Below are positions 33,099 through 47,500 of a stretch of 47,500 bases of DNA, piece by piece. Location: contig JAPDFW010000044.1 in NCBI GenBank assembly GCA_028826165.1, positions 1-47,500 of the forward strand. The letters are read 5' to 3'. The position numbers were made by a program, and so were the translations under genes. The notes beneath the pieces were generated by a model. The model worked only from the letters and a program-made list of their open reading frames with translations, did not search any database and was not told the origin of the DNA. The DNA is from Anaeramoeba ignava (taxonomy: Eukaryota > Metamonada > Anaeramoebidae). How positions within the stretch are numbered: position 1 is the first letter of the stretch; each line of letters opens with the position of its first letter.

Positions 33099-33353
33099 AA
33101 AAGAAATTTTTTCTTTTCTTCTTTTTTTTTTTTCCATTTTTTTTTTTGTATTGATTTCCTTTTTTTTTTTTGAGAAAACAAAACATTACAAATAAAACAA
33201 AAAAAAAACAAAATAAATTTTAATCTTTTTAACGGTTCTTTTCTTTTCTTTTTTAAATCTTTTTTTTTTTAACGTTTTTTAATTTATTTTTCTTTTTACA
33301 TTTTTTTTTTTAATATAAATTTTATTCAAAAAATTAAATTCAAAATTAAAATC

Positions 33354-36300
33354 ATGAGTATTTCAAATAATAAACTGTTTGTTACACTCAAATTTGCAGA
33401 ATATGATGAATTTCAACGAATTTATCAAAATCAAAATGAAAATCCAAATTTGAATTTAAATGAAAATGAAAATGAAAATGAAAATCAAAATCAAAATCAA
33501 AATCAAATTAAAACTCCAAATTTAAATTTAAATGAAAATCGAAAATCAAATCAAAATTTAAATGAAAATCGAAAATCAAATCAAAATTTAAATGAAAATC
33601 GAAAATCAAATCCACAATTAAAAGAAATTCAAAATCAAATTCAAAATCAAATTCAAAATCAAAATGAAAATCCAAATCAAAATCAAAATCCAGTTTCAGA
33701 ATTACAAGAAAAAGTTCGACAGAAAAAAAGTAAAATTAGAAGAGTTTCAAGACAAGCAAATCAGGCAGAATTAACAGTTTTTGAACTTCAAAAAACAGTA
33801 CAAAAAATGAAAAAACAAATACGGAATTATAAAAAAACAATTTCTAAACAAGACAGAATAATTCAAGAATATGAAAAAAGATTTGGAAAAATTAATATTC
33901 AATCACATAATCAAAATCATTCACAACAAGAAAAGAAAAAAATTGAATCAAAATCAAATTCAAATTCTTTTGATGATCTCAATTGGAAAACTTTAAAAAG
34001 TCCTCAAAATCAAAATATTTCAGAAAAATCAGATGTTCAAAATCTTGATTCTCCAAAAATTTCTGTTTCTCAAGAACAATCTTTTTTAAATACTCCTCGT
34101 ACTACAAAATATGCAATTTTGAATCCAAGAAATCCCTTTTTGAATCGTTTACCAACCCCACTTCCATCTCAAATTATTAATATAAATTCAAATCTGAATC
34201 AATATCTAAATCAAAATCAAAATCAAAATCAAAATCAAAATCAAAATCAAAATCAAAATCAAATTCAAAACCAAAATGAAAATGAAAATGAAAATGAAAA
34301 TCAAAATCAAAATCAAAATCAAAATCAAAATCAAAATCAAAATCAAAATCAAAATCAAAATGAAAATGAAAATGAAAATGAAAATGAAAATGAAAATCAA
34401 AATCAAAATGAAAATCAAAAACAAAATCAAAAACAAAATGAAAATGAAAATCAAAATGAAAACCAAAATCAAAATCAAAAACAAAATCAAAAACAAAATG
34501 AAAATGAAAATCAAAATGAAAATGAAAATGAAAATGAAAATCAAAATGAAAATCAAAAACAAAATCAAAAACAAAATGAAAATCAAAATCAAATTGAAAA
34601 TCAAAAACAAAAACAAAATCAAAACCAAAATCAAAATGAAATTGAAAACCAAAATCAAATTCAAATTGAAAATCAAAATCAAATTCAAAATCAAAATCAA
34701 ATTGAAAATCAAAATCAAAAACAAAATCAAAATGAAAATGAAAATCAAAATCAAAATCAAATTCAAAATCAAATTCAAAATCAAAATCAAAACCAAAATC
34801 AAAATCAAAATCAAAATCAAAATCAAAATCAAAATCAAAATGAAAATCAAAACGAAAAACAAAAAGGAAGTCCTATCCACCACCATATTTATAATTTCTC
34901 ATCTCCTAGTCATAATTATAATATCTCATCTCCTCATTATAAAAATTCTCCAAAACTTAAACGATCTCCAATGCATAATAAAGTTGAAAAAGGAACAAAA
35001 TCCCATAATTTAAATAGTCCTTCAAAACAAAATCTACCTAGAAAAAGAAATGTAACAATTAGCAAATATAGACCTCCATCAAGGAATCAAGGTAACTATT
35101 AATTTAATTCAATATTCAATTCAATTCATTTCAATATTCAATTCAATTCATTTCAATTCAATTCAATATTCAATTTAATTTTATTCAATTTAATTTAATT
35201 CAATTAAATTCAATTTAATTCAATTTATATTAATTCAATTCAATTTAATCAAATTCAATATTCAATTCAATTTAATTCAATTCAATTCAATTTAATTCAA
35301 TTTAATTCAATATTAAATTCATTTTAATTTTAAATAATATTCAATTCCAATTCAATTTAATTCATTTTAATTCAATTTAATTCAATTCAATATTCAATTC
35401 AATATTTAATTCAATATTCAATTTAATTCAATATTCAATTTAATTCAATATTCAATATTTAATTTAATATTCAATTCAATTCAATTCAATTTAATTCAAT
35501 TCAATTTAATTCAATTCAATTTAATTCAATTCATTTTAATTCAATTCATTTTAATTCAATTCAATTTAATTCAATATTCAATTTAATTCAATTCAATTCA
35601 ATTCAATATTCAATTCAATTCAATTTAATTCAATATTTAATTCAATATTCATATTCAAATTCAATTCAATTCAATTCAATTCAATTTAATTCAATTCAAT
35701 TCAATTTAATTCAATATTTAATTCAATATTTAATTCAATATTCAATTTAATTCAATATTCAATTTAATTCAATATTCAATTTAATTCAATATTCAATTTA
35801 ATTCAATATTCAATTTAATTCAATATTCAATTCAATATTTAATTTAATTCATTTTAATTCAATTCAATTCAATTCATTTTAATTCAATTCAATTCAATTC
35901 AATTTAATTCAATTTAAATTCAATTCATTTTAATTCAATTTAATTCAATATTCAATTTAATTCAATTTAATATTCAATTTAATTCAATTCAATTTAATTC
36001 AATTCAATTTAATTCAATTCAATTTAATTCAATTCAATTTTCAATTCAATTCAATTCAATTTAATTCAATTTAATTCAATTCAATTCAATTCAATTCAAT
36101 TTAATTCAATTCAATTTAATTCAATATTTAATCCAATTCAATTCAATTCAATATTTAATTCAATTCAATTCAATATTTAATTCAATTCAATTTAATATTT
36201 AATTCAATTCAATTCAATATTCAATTCAATTCAATTCAATTTAATTCAATTCAATTCAATATTCAATTCAATTCAATTCAATTTAATTCAATTTAATTCA

Positions 36301-37361
36301 TTTTAAATTATATTTCAAATCAAATATTTTTAGGTTCAAGAATACTCGGTATCCAAAGCTACAATTCCCAAGATTCTTACCGCAAAAATATCATCAACGA
36401 AATTCTCACTTCAGAAGAAACATACTTGCAAAGATTAACAATTTTAATCAATTACTTCCTTAATCCACTCAAAAACCAGAATATTCTTACACAAAAAGAA
36501 ATATCAATCATTTTTGGAAATGTAATCGCAATCAAAGAAAATGCAGCATTTTTACTTTATGAATTGAAAAAAAATGCAACTCAATCAAAAAAATTACTTG
36601 AAGTGTTCAAAAAAAATATTCCCTTTTTCAAAATTTATTCAGAATACACAAATAATTGCAATCTTGAATTCGTGAAAGATCTCATTAATAAAAACAAACG
36701 ATTATCAAAATTTCTTCAATTAGTAAAGAGTCAAAGTTCATATCAAAAGCAAGATATTTGCTCATATTTGATTCTTCCAATCCAAAGAATTCCTCGATAT
36801 TTGCTTTTGTTTCAAGATTTACTTGCACATACTTCACATAAATCAAGCGAATATGAACCAATCAAAGAAATTATTGATCAATTGAAAAATTTATCACAAG
36901 ATCTAAATGAAAATCGAAGAAAAAACGAAAATTCTCAAAAAATTGCAGATTTGATTTCCCGAATTAGTTTTTTGCCTGACAATTCAGATTCACTTCTTGA
37001 TATGAAATTGATTAAAGAAGGAGATGCAACTGAATTTTTCCTTTTGGAAGAAAGAATTTACGAAGTTCATTTAATCATTTTGGAATCTGTTGTAATGATA
37101 ACAAAACCGTTGAAATCTTTGTTAAAAAGAAGATCTCAAAATTTGAAGTTTGTTGAAATGTTTCCTGTTAGTTCTATTATTTTAACTCTTCTTCCTTATG
37201 AAATTAAACCAAATGCTTTTGAAATTAAAACTATTAATAATGAATCTTATTTATTTTGTGTTGAAAATGAAGAAGAAAAGAAAAGTTGGATTAAAGCTTT
37301 TTCTAAAGTTATTCAAACAAAAAAAAAAGAAGAAGAAGATGAATTTTCGCAAATTTTTTAA
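33354..37361 (+). CDS. Rho guanine nucleotide exchange factor (DH-PH), 2 exons
   Basis: Exons are 33354-35091 and 36334-37361, 2766 bases (921 residues); the join makes Gly in RNQ(G)SRIL. The N-terminal part has Asn-Leu-Asn-Glu repeats, including three copies of NENRKSNQNL, a coiled coil at about 116-180 (ELQEKVRQKKSKIRRVSRQA and ELQKTVQKMKKQ), and a 220-residue NQ/NE/KQ hexamer-coded tract (about 284-502). Exon 2 supplies the DH domain from about 595, with YRKNIINEILTSEETYLQRL, NKRLSKFLQLVK and the conserved LILPIQRIPRYLLLFQDLL block. The PH domain spans about 798-910 and ends EKKSWIKAFSKVIQ. DH-PH proteins load Rho/Rac GTPases with GTP at membranes. The linker length is set by repeat slippage and probably varies between strains. 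Confidence 0.92.
35092..36333 (+). repeat. RhoGEF intron: 1.24-kb TTCAA/TTTAA satellite
   Basis: This is a GT-AG intron from GTAACTATT to ATTTTTAG. Apart from short ends it is a mix of pentamers TTCAA and TTTAA with frequent AATATTCAATTC units. It occupies the boundary between the NQ-rich half and the DH domain. No ORF or other signal is seen. Confidence 0.92.
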
Positions 37362-37508
37362 TTTTTTAATTTTCTCCTTTTTTTATTTTTTTTAACACTT
37401 GGAAAATTTTTTTTTTTTAATTTTTTTTTTCATTTTTTTTCTTTTCTTCTTTTAAAAAAATAAAACAAACAAACAAATAAAAAACTTATATTTTAAATTT
37501 AAAATCAA

Positions 37509-41824
<4,316 letters not shown>

Positions 41825-42096
41825 GTTTCCAAAAATTCCATTTTTTTTTTAGAATCCAAAAAAAAGTGAAAAATTTTTTTCCGTTTTTTTTTTTGCTTTT
41901 TTTTTTTAGATTTCCATTTTTTCTTTTTTCTTCTTTTATCTTTTTTTAAAAAGAACAAAAATAATAACCAAAACAATAATAATCATAATCAGAAAAACAA
42001 TAAGAGAAAGAGAAAAAAATTTTAATAAAAAAAAAATTTTTTTCATTTTTTTCATTTTCATTTTTTTCTTTTCCAAAAACAAAAACCAAAAAAAAA
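41825..42096. promoter_or_regulatory. Intergenic, Hsp60 to RabGGTase alpha; T-rich promoter
   Basis: This is 272 bp. T-runs containing TTTTGCTTTTTTTTTTTTAG follow the Hsp60 stop. Two TCATTT motifs in T-runs (near 42050-42066) end in TTTTTTTCTTTTCC about 25 bases before ATG 42097, closely like the RCC1-BTB promoters. Confidence 0.5.
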
Positions 42097-44340
42097 ATGG
42101 CATCAGTAATAATTATAATTATAATTATAAAATTAATTTATAATTTAATTTATAATTTAATTTATATTTTAATTTATAAATTAGCATGATAGAAAAAAAG
42201 AAACAAGAAGCAATCAAGAAGTGGAAAAAGATCTTCAAAAAATCAATCAATATGAAAAAATCAAAGAAGAAATGATTAAAAGAAGATCAACCAAAATTTA
42301 CGATAAAGAAAGTCTTGAACTTTCCGAAAAGCTAGTGTTAATTAATCCTGATCTTTATTTTGTTTGGAATTTTAGAAAAGAGATTATCCTTTTTTTGGAA
42401 AAAAATCCCAATGAAGATCTTGAAGAAATTTATCAAAAGGAACTTTTGCTTATTCAAAAATGTTTAATTAAACATCCAAAGTCTTATTTTACGTGGTTTC
42501 AGAGGAAATGGATAACTGTAAGAATGAATAATTGTAACTGGCCTCATGAACTTATTCTTTGCAAAAAATTTTTAGCTGTAGATGAAAGAAATTGTATTTT
42601 AAAATTAAAATTCAATTATAAAATTAAAATTCATTTAAATTAAAATTCATTTATAAAATTAAAATTCATTTAAATTAAAATTAAAATTAAAATTAAAATT
42701 AAAATTAAAATTAAAATCAAAATTAAAATTAAAATTAAAATTTAAAATCAAAATTAAAATTATAATTTTTAGTTCATTGTTGGAATTATAGAAGATTTGT
42801 TGTTGAAAAAGGCAAACAAAGTTTACAAGATGAATGGGAATTTACTACTGAAAAAATTGAACAAAATTTTTCTAATTATTCTGCTTGGCATAATAGAACA
42901 AAATTATTAAATAAAATTAATAAATTAGATGATTCAAAAACTGATGAAAAACTTACCCCATTTAATTTTAGAAATGGTTAATATTAAAATTAATATTAAA
43001 ATTAAAATTAAAATTAAAATTAAAATTAAAATCAATATTAAAATTAAAATTAAAATTAAAATCAAAATTAAAATATAAAATTAAAATATAAAATTTAAAT
43101 TAAAATTTAAATTAAAATTAAAATTAAAATTTAAATTAAAATTAAAATTAAAATTCATTTATAAAATTAAAATTAAAATCAAAATTAAATTTAAATTTAA
43201 AATTAAAATTGAAATTAGAACTTGATTTTGTTACTCAAGCTTTTTATACAGATCCTGATGATCAAAGTGGATGGATTTATCATAGATGGTTAACTCATAT
43301 TAATAACTCTTTAGAAGTTATAAACCATGAAATTGAAATGTGTGAAGATTTACTTTCTTTAGAACCTGAAAGCAAATGTAATTTAAAATTAAAATATAAA
43401 ATTGAAATTTAAATCGGATAAAAAATTAAAATTAAAATTAAAATTAAAATTAAAATTAAAAATTAAAATTAAAATTAAAATTAAAATTAAAATTAAAATC
43501 AAAATATAAAATTAAAATTAAAATATAAAATTAAAATTAGAATTAAAATTAAAATTAAAATTAAAATTAAAATTAAAATTAAAAAATTAAAATTAAAATC
43601 GGATAAAAAATTAAAATATAAAATTAAAATTAGGGACATTATTCACTTTGGTTTTATTGTTATTACAAAAAATCAAAAATTACGAAAAGAAAAAACAATC
43701 ATTTCAACGAATTTTGGAAATTTTATTAAAATTAAAGATAATTGATCCAATACATTATCAATATTATCAAGATTTATCAAGTGAAATATTAACAGATTAT
43801 TTTTTATTTGAAAAAGAAAATCAAAAAGAAAATGAAAAAGAAATTCAAATTATTCCTTCATTAACTGATCCAAATATTCAATTTACTATAAATTTGTCAA
43901 AACTTAACTTATCAATTCAAAATGTGGAATTTTCAAGAATTATTTTTAGAACAAATTTTTTTTCAATTAAAAATTTAGATTTATCAAATAATAAAATTAC
44001 TTCTTTATCAGGTTTACAACAATTTCAATCAATAGAACAAGTTAACCTTGATAATAATCAAATTCAAATCATTCCAATTATCATTTTAGCAAAACTCCCT
44101 AATTTAATTAATTTTTCTTGTCGAAATAATTTAGTTAATTCTTTTGATGAAGGTTATGATGGTGATTTTTTAGATCAAAATGAAACTGAAAAAAAAACTA
44201 ATAAAAACCAGAAATTAAACTTAAAACTTCAAGTACTTAATCTCAAAGAAAATCCAATAAAGGAAACAAAGGAATATCAAGATTTAATAATCCAATTTTT
44301 TCCAAATTTAATTTTATTAGATGAAGAAGAAAAAAAATAA
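42097..44340 (+). CDS. Rab geranylgeranyltransferase alpha subunit with LRRs, 5 exons
   Basis: With a beta subunit and Rab escort protein, this subunit attaches geranylgeranyl groups to Rab C-termini. Exons are 42097-42105, 42185-42593, 42773-42976, 43219-43377 and 43634-44340, totalling 1488 bases (495 residues). Joins restore consensus: [16 protein letters not shown](F)[11 protein letters not shown](E)LDFVTQAF and PESK(W)TLFTL. Prenyltransferase alpha repeats: [55 protein letters not shown] and [15 protein letters not shown] leucine-rich repeat region follows at about 370-470 ([40 protein letters not shown]). LRRs are typical of plant and animal forms and absent in yeast. Exon 1 codes only three residues. 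Confidence 0.94.
42594..43633 (+). repeat. RabGGTase alpha introns 2-4 with AAAATT satellites
   Basis: Three introns, 42594-42772, 42977-43218 and 43378-43633 (179, 242 and 256 bp), are each filled with AAAATT hexamers plus occasional CATTTAT or ATCGGAT interruptions. The interval listed also includes the two exons between them (42773-42976, 43219-43377). Intron 1 (42106-42184) is 79 bp of TTTATAATTTAA-type units. Confidence 0.85.
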
Positions 44341-44458
44341 GAAATTAAAAAAATTAGTCAAAATTTTTTTAACATTACTAATTAATAAAAAAAAATAAAA
44401 AAAAAAAAACAAAAATTTTTTTTTCATTTTTTTTTGAATTTATTTTTTCTATTTTTAA

Positions 44459-46158
44459 ATGGTAAAAAAGATTATTTGATTAGAAAGAAAAGCAAAAAAA
44501 ATAAAAATAATAAATAAAACTAAAATAAAAGCAAAAAACAAGAAAAATTTAAAAAAGAAAAATTTATTTTAATTTTAAATAAAAAAATATAAATTTATTT
44601 ATTTATTTAAATAAAAGGCAGCAACACTTAAACCTTATTTGGATTGCATTAGAAGTACACTTACTGCATCATTGTGTTTACAAAGTTTTTCCTCACAAGA
44701 AGTGGAACGTCATAATAAGCCAGAAGTTGAATCTCAGTAAATTTTAAAGAGAGAAAATTTAAATTAAAATTAATATTAAAATTAAAATTAAAATTAAAAT
44801 TAAAATTAAAATTAAAATTAAAATTAAAATTATAATTAAAATTAAAATTAAAATTAAAATTCATTTATAAATTAAAATTCAAATTAAAATTATAATTAAA
44901 ATTAAAATTTAAAATTAAAATTCAAATTAAAATTAAAATTAAAATTAAAATTATAATTAAAATTAAAATTAAAATTAAAATTAAAATTTAAATTTAGAAA
45001 AAGCAAAGAATTAATTTGCAAACCAGTCAAAATTTGCAGAACTGAAAAAGAAATGTGTTTGATTGAAACTTCAATTAATTCAATAAGAGTTAGTATTTCT
45101 TTGAAAAAGTCAGATGAAGTTGAAGAAATTTTAACAGAGAAATTTATGAGATTTTTGATGATTAGAGCTGAAAACTTTCTTATTCTTCGAAGAAAACCAA
45201 TTCAAGTAAAAATTAATTTATAAAATAATTTATAAAATAACTAATAAAATAAATAATAAAATAACTAATAAAATAATTAATAAAATAATTAATAAAATAA
45301 TTAATAAAATAATTAATAAAATAATAAATTAATTAATAAATTAATTAATAAATTAATTAATAAAATAATTAATAAAATAATTTATAAAATAATTTATAAA
45401 ATAATTTATTAAATAATTAATAAAATAATTAATAAAATATTTAATAAAATATTTAATAAAATAATTAATAAAATAATTAATAAAATAATTAATAAAATAA
45501 TTAATAAAATAATTAATAAAATAATTAATAAAATAATTAATAAAATAATTAATAAATTAATTTATAAAATAATTTATAAAATAATTAATAAAATAATTAA
45601 TAAAATAATTAATAAAATAATTAATAAAATAATTAATAAATTAATTTATAAAATAATTTATAAAATAATTAATAAAATAATTAATAAAATAATTAATAAA
45701 ATAATTAATAAAATAATTTATAAAATAATTTATAAAATAATTTATAAAATAATTTATAAAATAATTTATAAAATAATTTATAAAATAATTTATAAAATAA
45801 TTTATAAAATAATTTATAAAATAATTTATAAAATAATTTATAAAATAATTTATAAAATAATTAATAAAATAATTTATAAAATAATTAATAAAATAATTAA
45901 TAAAATAATTAATAAAATAATTAATAAAATAATTTATAAAATAATAAATAAAATAATTAATAAAATAATAAATAAAAGGGTTATGATATCAGCTTTTTGA
46001 TCACTAATACACATACAGAAGAAATGTTTAAGCACAAATTAGTTGATTTTATTGTTCATTTCTTAACTGAAATTGATGCAGAAATTAGTAGTATGAAAAT
46101 CACATTAAATCAAAGAGCAAGAATTGTTGCTGAAGAATTACTTAAGAAATTCGCTTAA
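44459..46158 (+). CDS. ARPC4: Arp2/3 complex subunit 4 (ARPC4, p20), 4 exons
   Basis: A core subunit of the complex that nucleates branched actin. Exons are 44459-44461 (the ATG alone), 44618-44736, 44998-45205 and 45979-46158, totalling 510 bases (169 residues), the normal size. The protein begins [20 protein letters not shown], then [90 protein letters not shown] and [15 protein letters not shown]. These are the most conserved parts of the family. The start was chosen because the exon 2 frame has no ATG of its own at the right place and ATG|GTAAAA joined to GCAGCAACA gives the standard MxATL start. A TTTTTTTCATTTTTTTTT motif lies 33 bases upstream. Confidence 0.94.
44462..44997 (+). repeat. 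ARPC4 introns 1 and 2
   Basis: Intron 1 (44462-44617, 156 bp) is A-rich without a clear satellite. Intron 2 (44737-44997, 261 bp) is an AAAATT hexamer satellite starting GTAAATTTT and ending AAATTTAG. Exon 2 lies between them. Confidence 0.82.
45206..45978 (+). repeat. ARPC4 intron 3: 773-bp TAAAATAATTAA satellite
   Basis: This is a GT-AG intron composed almost only of 12-bp units, AATAAAATAATT in two forms (TTAATAAAATAA and TTTATAAAATAA). They occur in long homogeneous blocks, for example about 45720-45860 of the TTTATAAAATAA form. Confidence 0.92.
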
Positions 46159-46445
46159 ATTTTTAAATCAAAAAAAAAAAAAGAACAAATTCAACTCAAA
46201 AACAAAAATTCTCTTTTTTTTTTCTTGTTGGAAAATTTGCTTGACTAATTTTCCTTTTTTTTTGCTTTTTTGCTTTTTTTTTTCTTTTCTTTTTTTCATT
46301 TTACTTCAAAGAAATCCATTAACAAAAAAAAAAATTTGATTCACATTAAAAAAAAATTTTTTTTCTTTTATTTTTTTTTTGTTCCACTTTTTGTTTTGAA
46401 TAAAAAAAAATAATTCCAAATTAATTAATTAATTAATTTATTAAT
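46159..46445. other. Convergent 3' region, ARPC4 / coiled-coil gene
   Basis: These 287 bases separate two converging genes. The stretch holds alternating A- and T-runs, including TTTTTTTTGCTTTTTTGC repeats at about 46256-46275 and a palindromic TTAATTAATTAATTAA stretch at about 46420-46440. No gene is seen. Confidence 0.45.
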
Positions 46446-47500
46446 TTAATTATCATTTTCTTCAAAAGAACTCATCCATTCATCAGTATCAGATTTTGAT
46501 TTTTCATCTGGAGAAAACATATCCATTGCATTTCCTTTAGGCATTTTTGAAGATAAATGATTTTCAAGAGTTGAAATTTGAGAAAGAAGAGTAACATTTT
46601 CTTTTTTAAAATTTCGATTAATTTCTTTTAATTTTTCCGACATTTTTGACTGTTTTTTCTTTTTCTTGAATTAATCTTTTATTTTCATTTCCCAAAGTTT
46701 GAATAATTGAATTTATTTGAGTAATTTGAGTGTTTTTTTCTTTAAATAATAAATTTTCTTCTGAAATTAAATTGTTTTGTTTGATTAAATTTTCAATTTC
46801 TTGTTTAAGAATTTGATTTGCAGAATCAATTTCTTGGTTATTTTGATTTTGATTTTTCAAAGCTTCAATTTCTTGCAAAAGCTTTTTGTTTTGTATTCTT
46901 ATAATTGCCAATTCTTCAGTGAATTTTTGGTTTTCTTTTTCTTTTTCTTCTTTTTTCTTTTCAAATTGTTTCTTTTTTTCCTCAATTTGAAGAATTAAAT
47001 TCTGTTTTTGATCTTCTATTTTTTCCATTTCTCGATCCAAAAGAACTTCTTTTTGAATTAATTCTTCAAGTTCCTTTTGTTTTTCTTTTTTTGCTTGTTC
47101 AAATTTTTTATTTTCTGTTGATAATCTTTCAATTTCATCTGTAAGTGTTTTATTAACAGAACTAAGAGTTTCATTTGCAAAAGAATCAACAAAACTATCT
47201 TGATTATCTAAATCTGATAAAGAAGATGAATCTAAATTTAAATCTAAATCTATATTTTCATTTTCTTTTAAATTTTGATTTTGATTTTCTTTTGATTTTT
47301 GGATTGATTTCCCTTTTTCTTCTTCAGGTTCATTAAAAATATTATCTAAATTATTTTTCACTTTTTCAACTTCTTGATTCTTATTTTTTTTAATTTTTGT
47401 AATTTTTTTGATTTTTTTGACTTGAGTTTTTGGTTTTGAATTTGAGAAATCATCAGTAATTTTAGTATCATTTTGGATATCAGGATTATTTGGAGATTTA
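46446..47500 (-). CDS. Coiled-coil protein, N-terminally partial, with one internal frameshift
   Basis: The frame is open from the right window edge, so the start lies outside. It begins SPNNPDIQNDTKITDDFSNS, then a basic KIKKITKIKKNKN stretch, an acidic Ser/Asp/Leu segment (NIDLDLNLDSSSLSDLDNQD), and a long heptad region (about 47170-46560) rich in Glu, Lys, Gln and Leu. It ends ENHLSSKMPKGNAMDMFSPD then DEWMSSFEENDN. At 46643-46647 there are five T (A on the coding strand) where four would join QEKEKTVK to MSEKLKEINRNF. As printed the first frame stops at 46618. The downstream frame has no promoter of its own and continues the heptads, so I treat it as one gene. The family is unknown; a vesicle-tether or cytoskeletal role is only a guess. 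Confidence 0.72.

Overview
This window looks like nuclear DNA from an extremely AT-rich, free-living amoeboid protist. The coding regions read with the standard code and contain clearly eukaryotic families: Hsp60 with a leader, Arp2/3 subunit 4, Rab geranylgeranyltransferase alpha, DH-PH RhoGEF, TVP23, Ras-BTB and RCC1-BTB. Many genes are interrupted by GT-AG introns. Poly-Asn/Gln and Asn/Glu hexamer tracts, expanded BTB/RCC1 families and a TCATT-type motif just upstream of start codons (it resembles the Trichomonas initiator) make a metamonad amoeba such as Anaeramoeba my best guess. This is an inference from style, not proven.

Layout, left to right: a secreted FG-GAP/fibronectin III-like protein (-, its C-terminal end lies beyond the window); a degenerate Ras GTPase fused to two BTB domains and a CAAX box (-); a head-to-tail array of four RCC1-BTB genes (+), two with single-base frameshifts; TVP23 (-); AMP-forming acetyl-CoA synthetase (+, 4 exons); aspartate aminotransferase (-, 5 exons); a SANT-domain protein (+, 3 exons) whose 3.4-kb second intron carries a terminal-inverted-repeat element; a 1690-residue Asn/Gln-rich protein with a transposase-like C-terminal part (+); a DH-PH RhoGEF (+, 2 exons); Hsp60 (+, 5 exons); Rab geranylgeranyltransferase alpha with LRRs (+, 5 exons); ARPC4 (+, 4 exons, the first carrying only the ATG); and a coiled-coil protein (-, its N-terminal end lies beyond the window).

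I placed 21 introns by matching exon joins to family consensus and by requiring the coding length to be divisible by three. All are GT-AG, and together they total about 14.5 kb. Long introns are nearly pure degenerate satellite, and each has its own repeat motif. Intergenic spaces are mostly short (about 80-900 bp) and T- or A-rich.

The genes do not form a pathway. A theme of small-GTPase signalling and actin/membrane traffic recurs: Ras-BTB, RCC1-BTB, RhoGEF, RabGGTase, ARPC4 and TVP23. The most notable local system is the Ras-BTB / RCC1-BTB block, where a dead-looking GTPase head and an RCC1 propeller head sit divergently on what looks like the same double-BTB, polybasic, CAAX tail.
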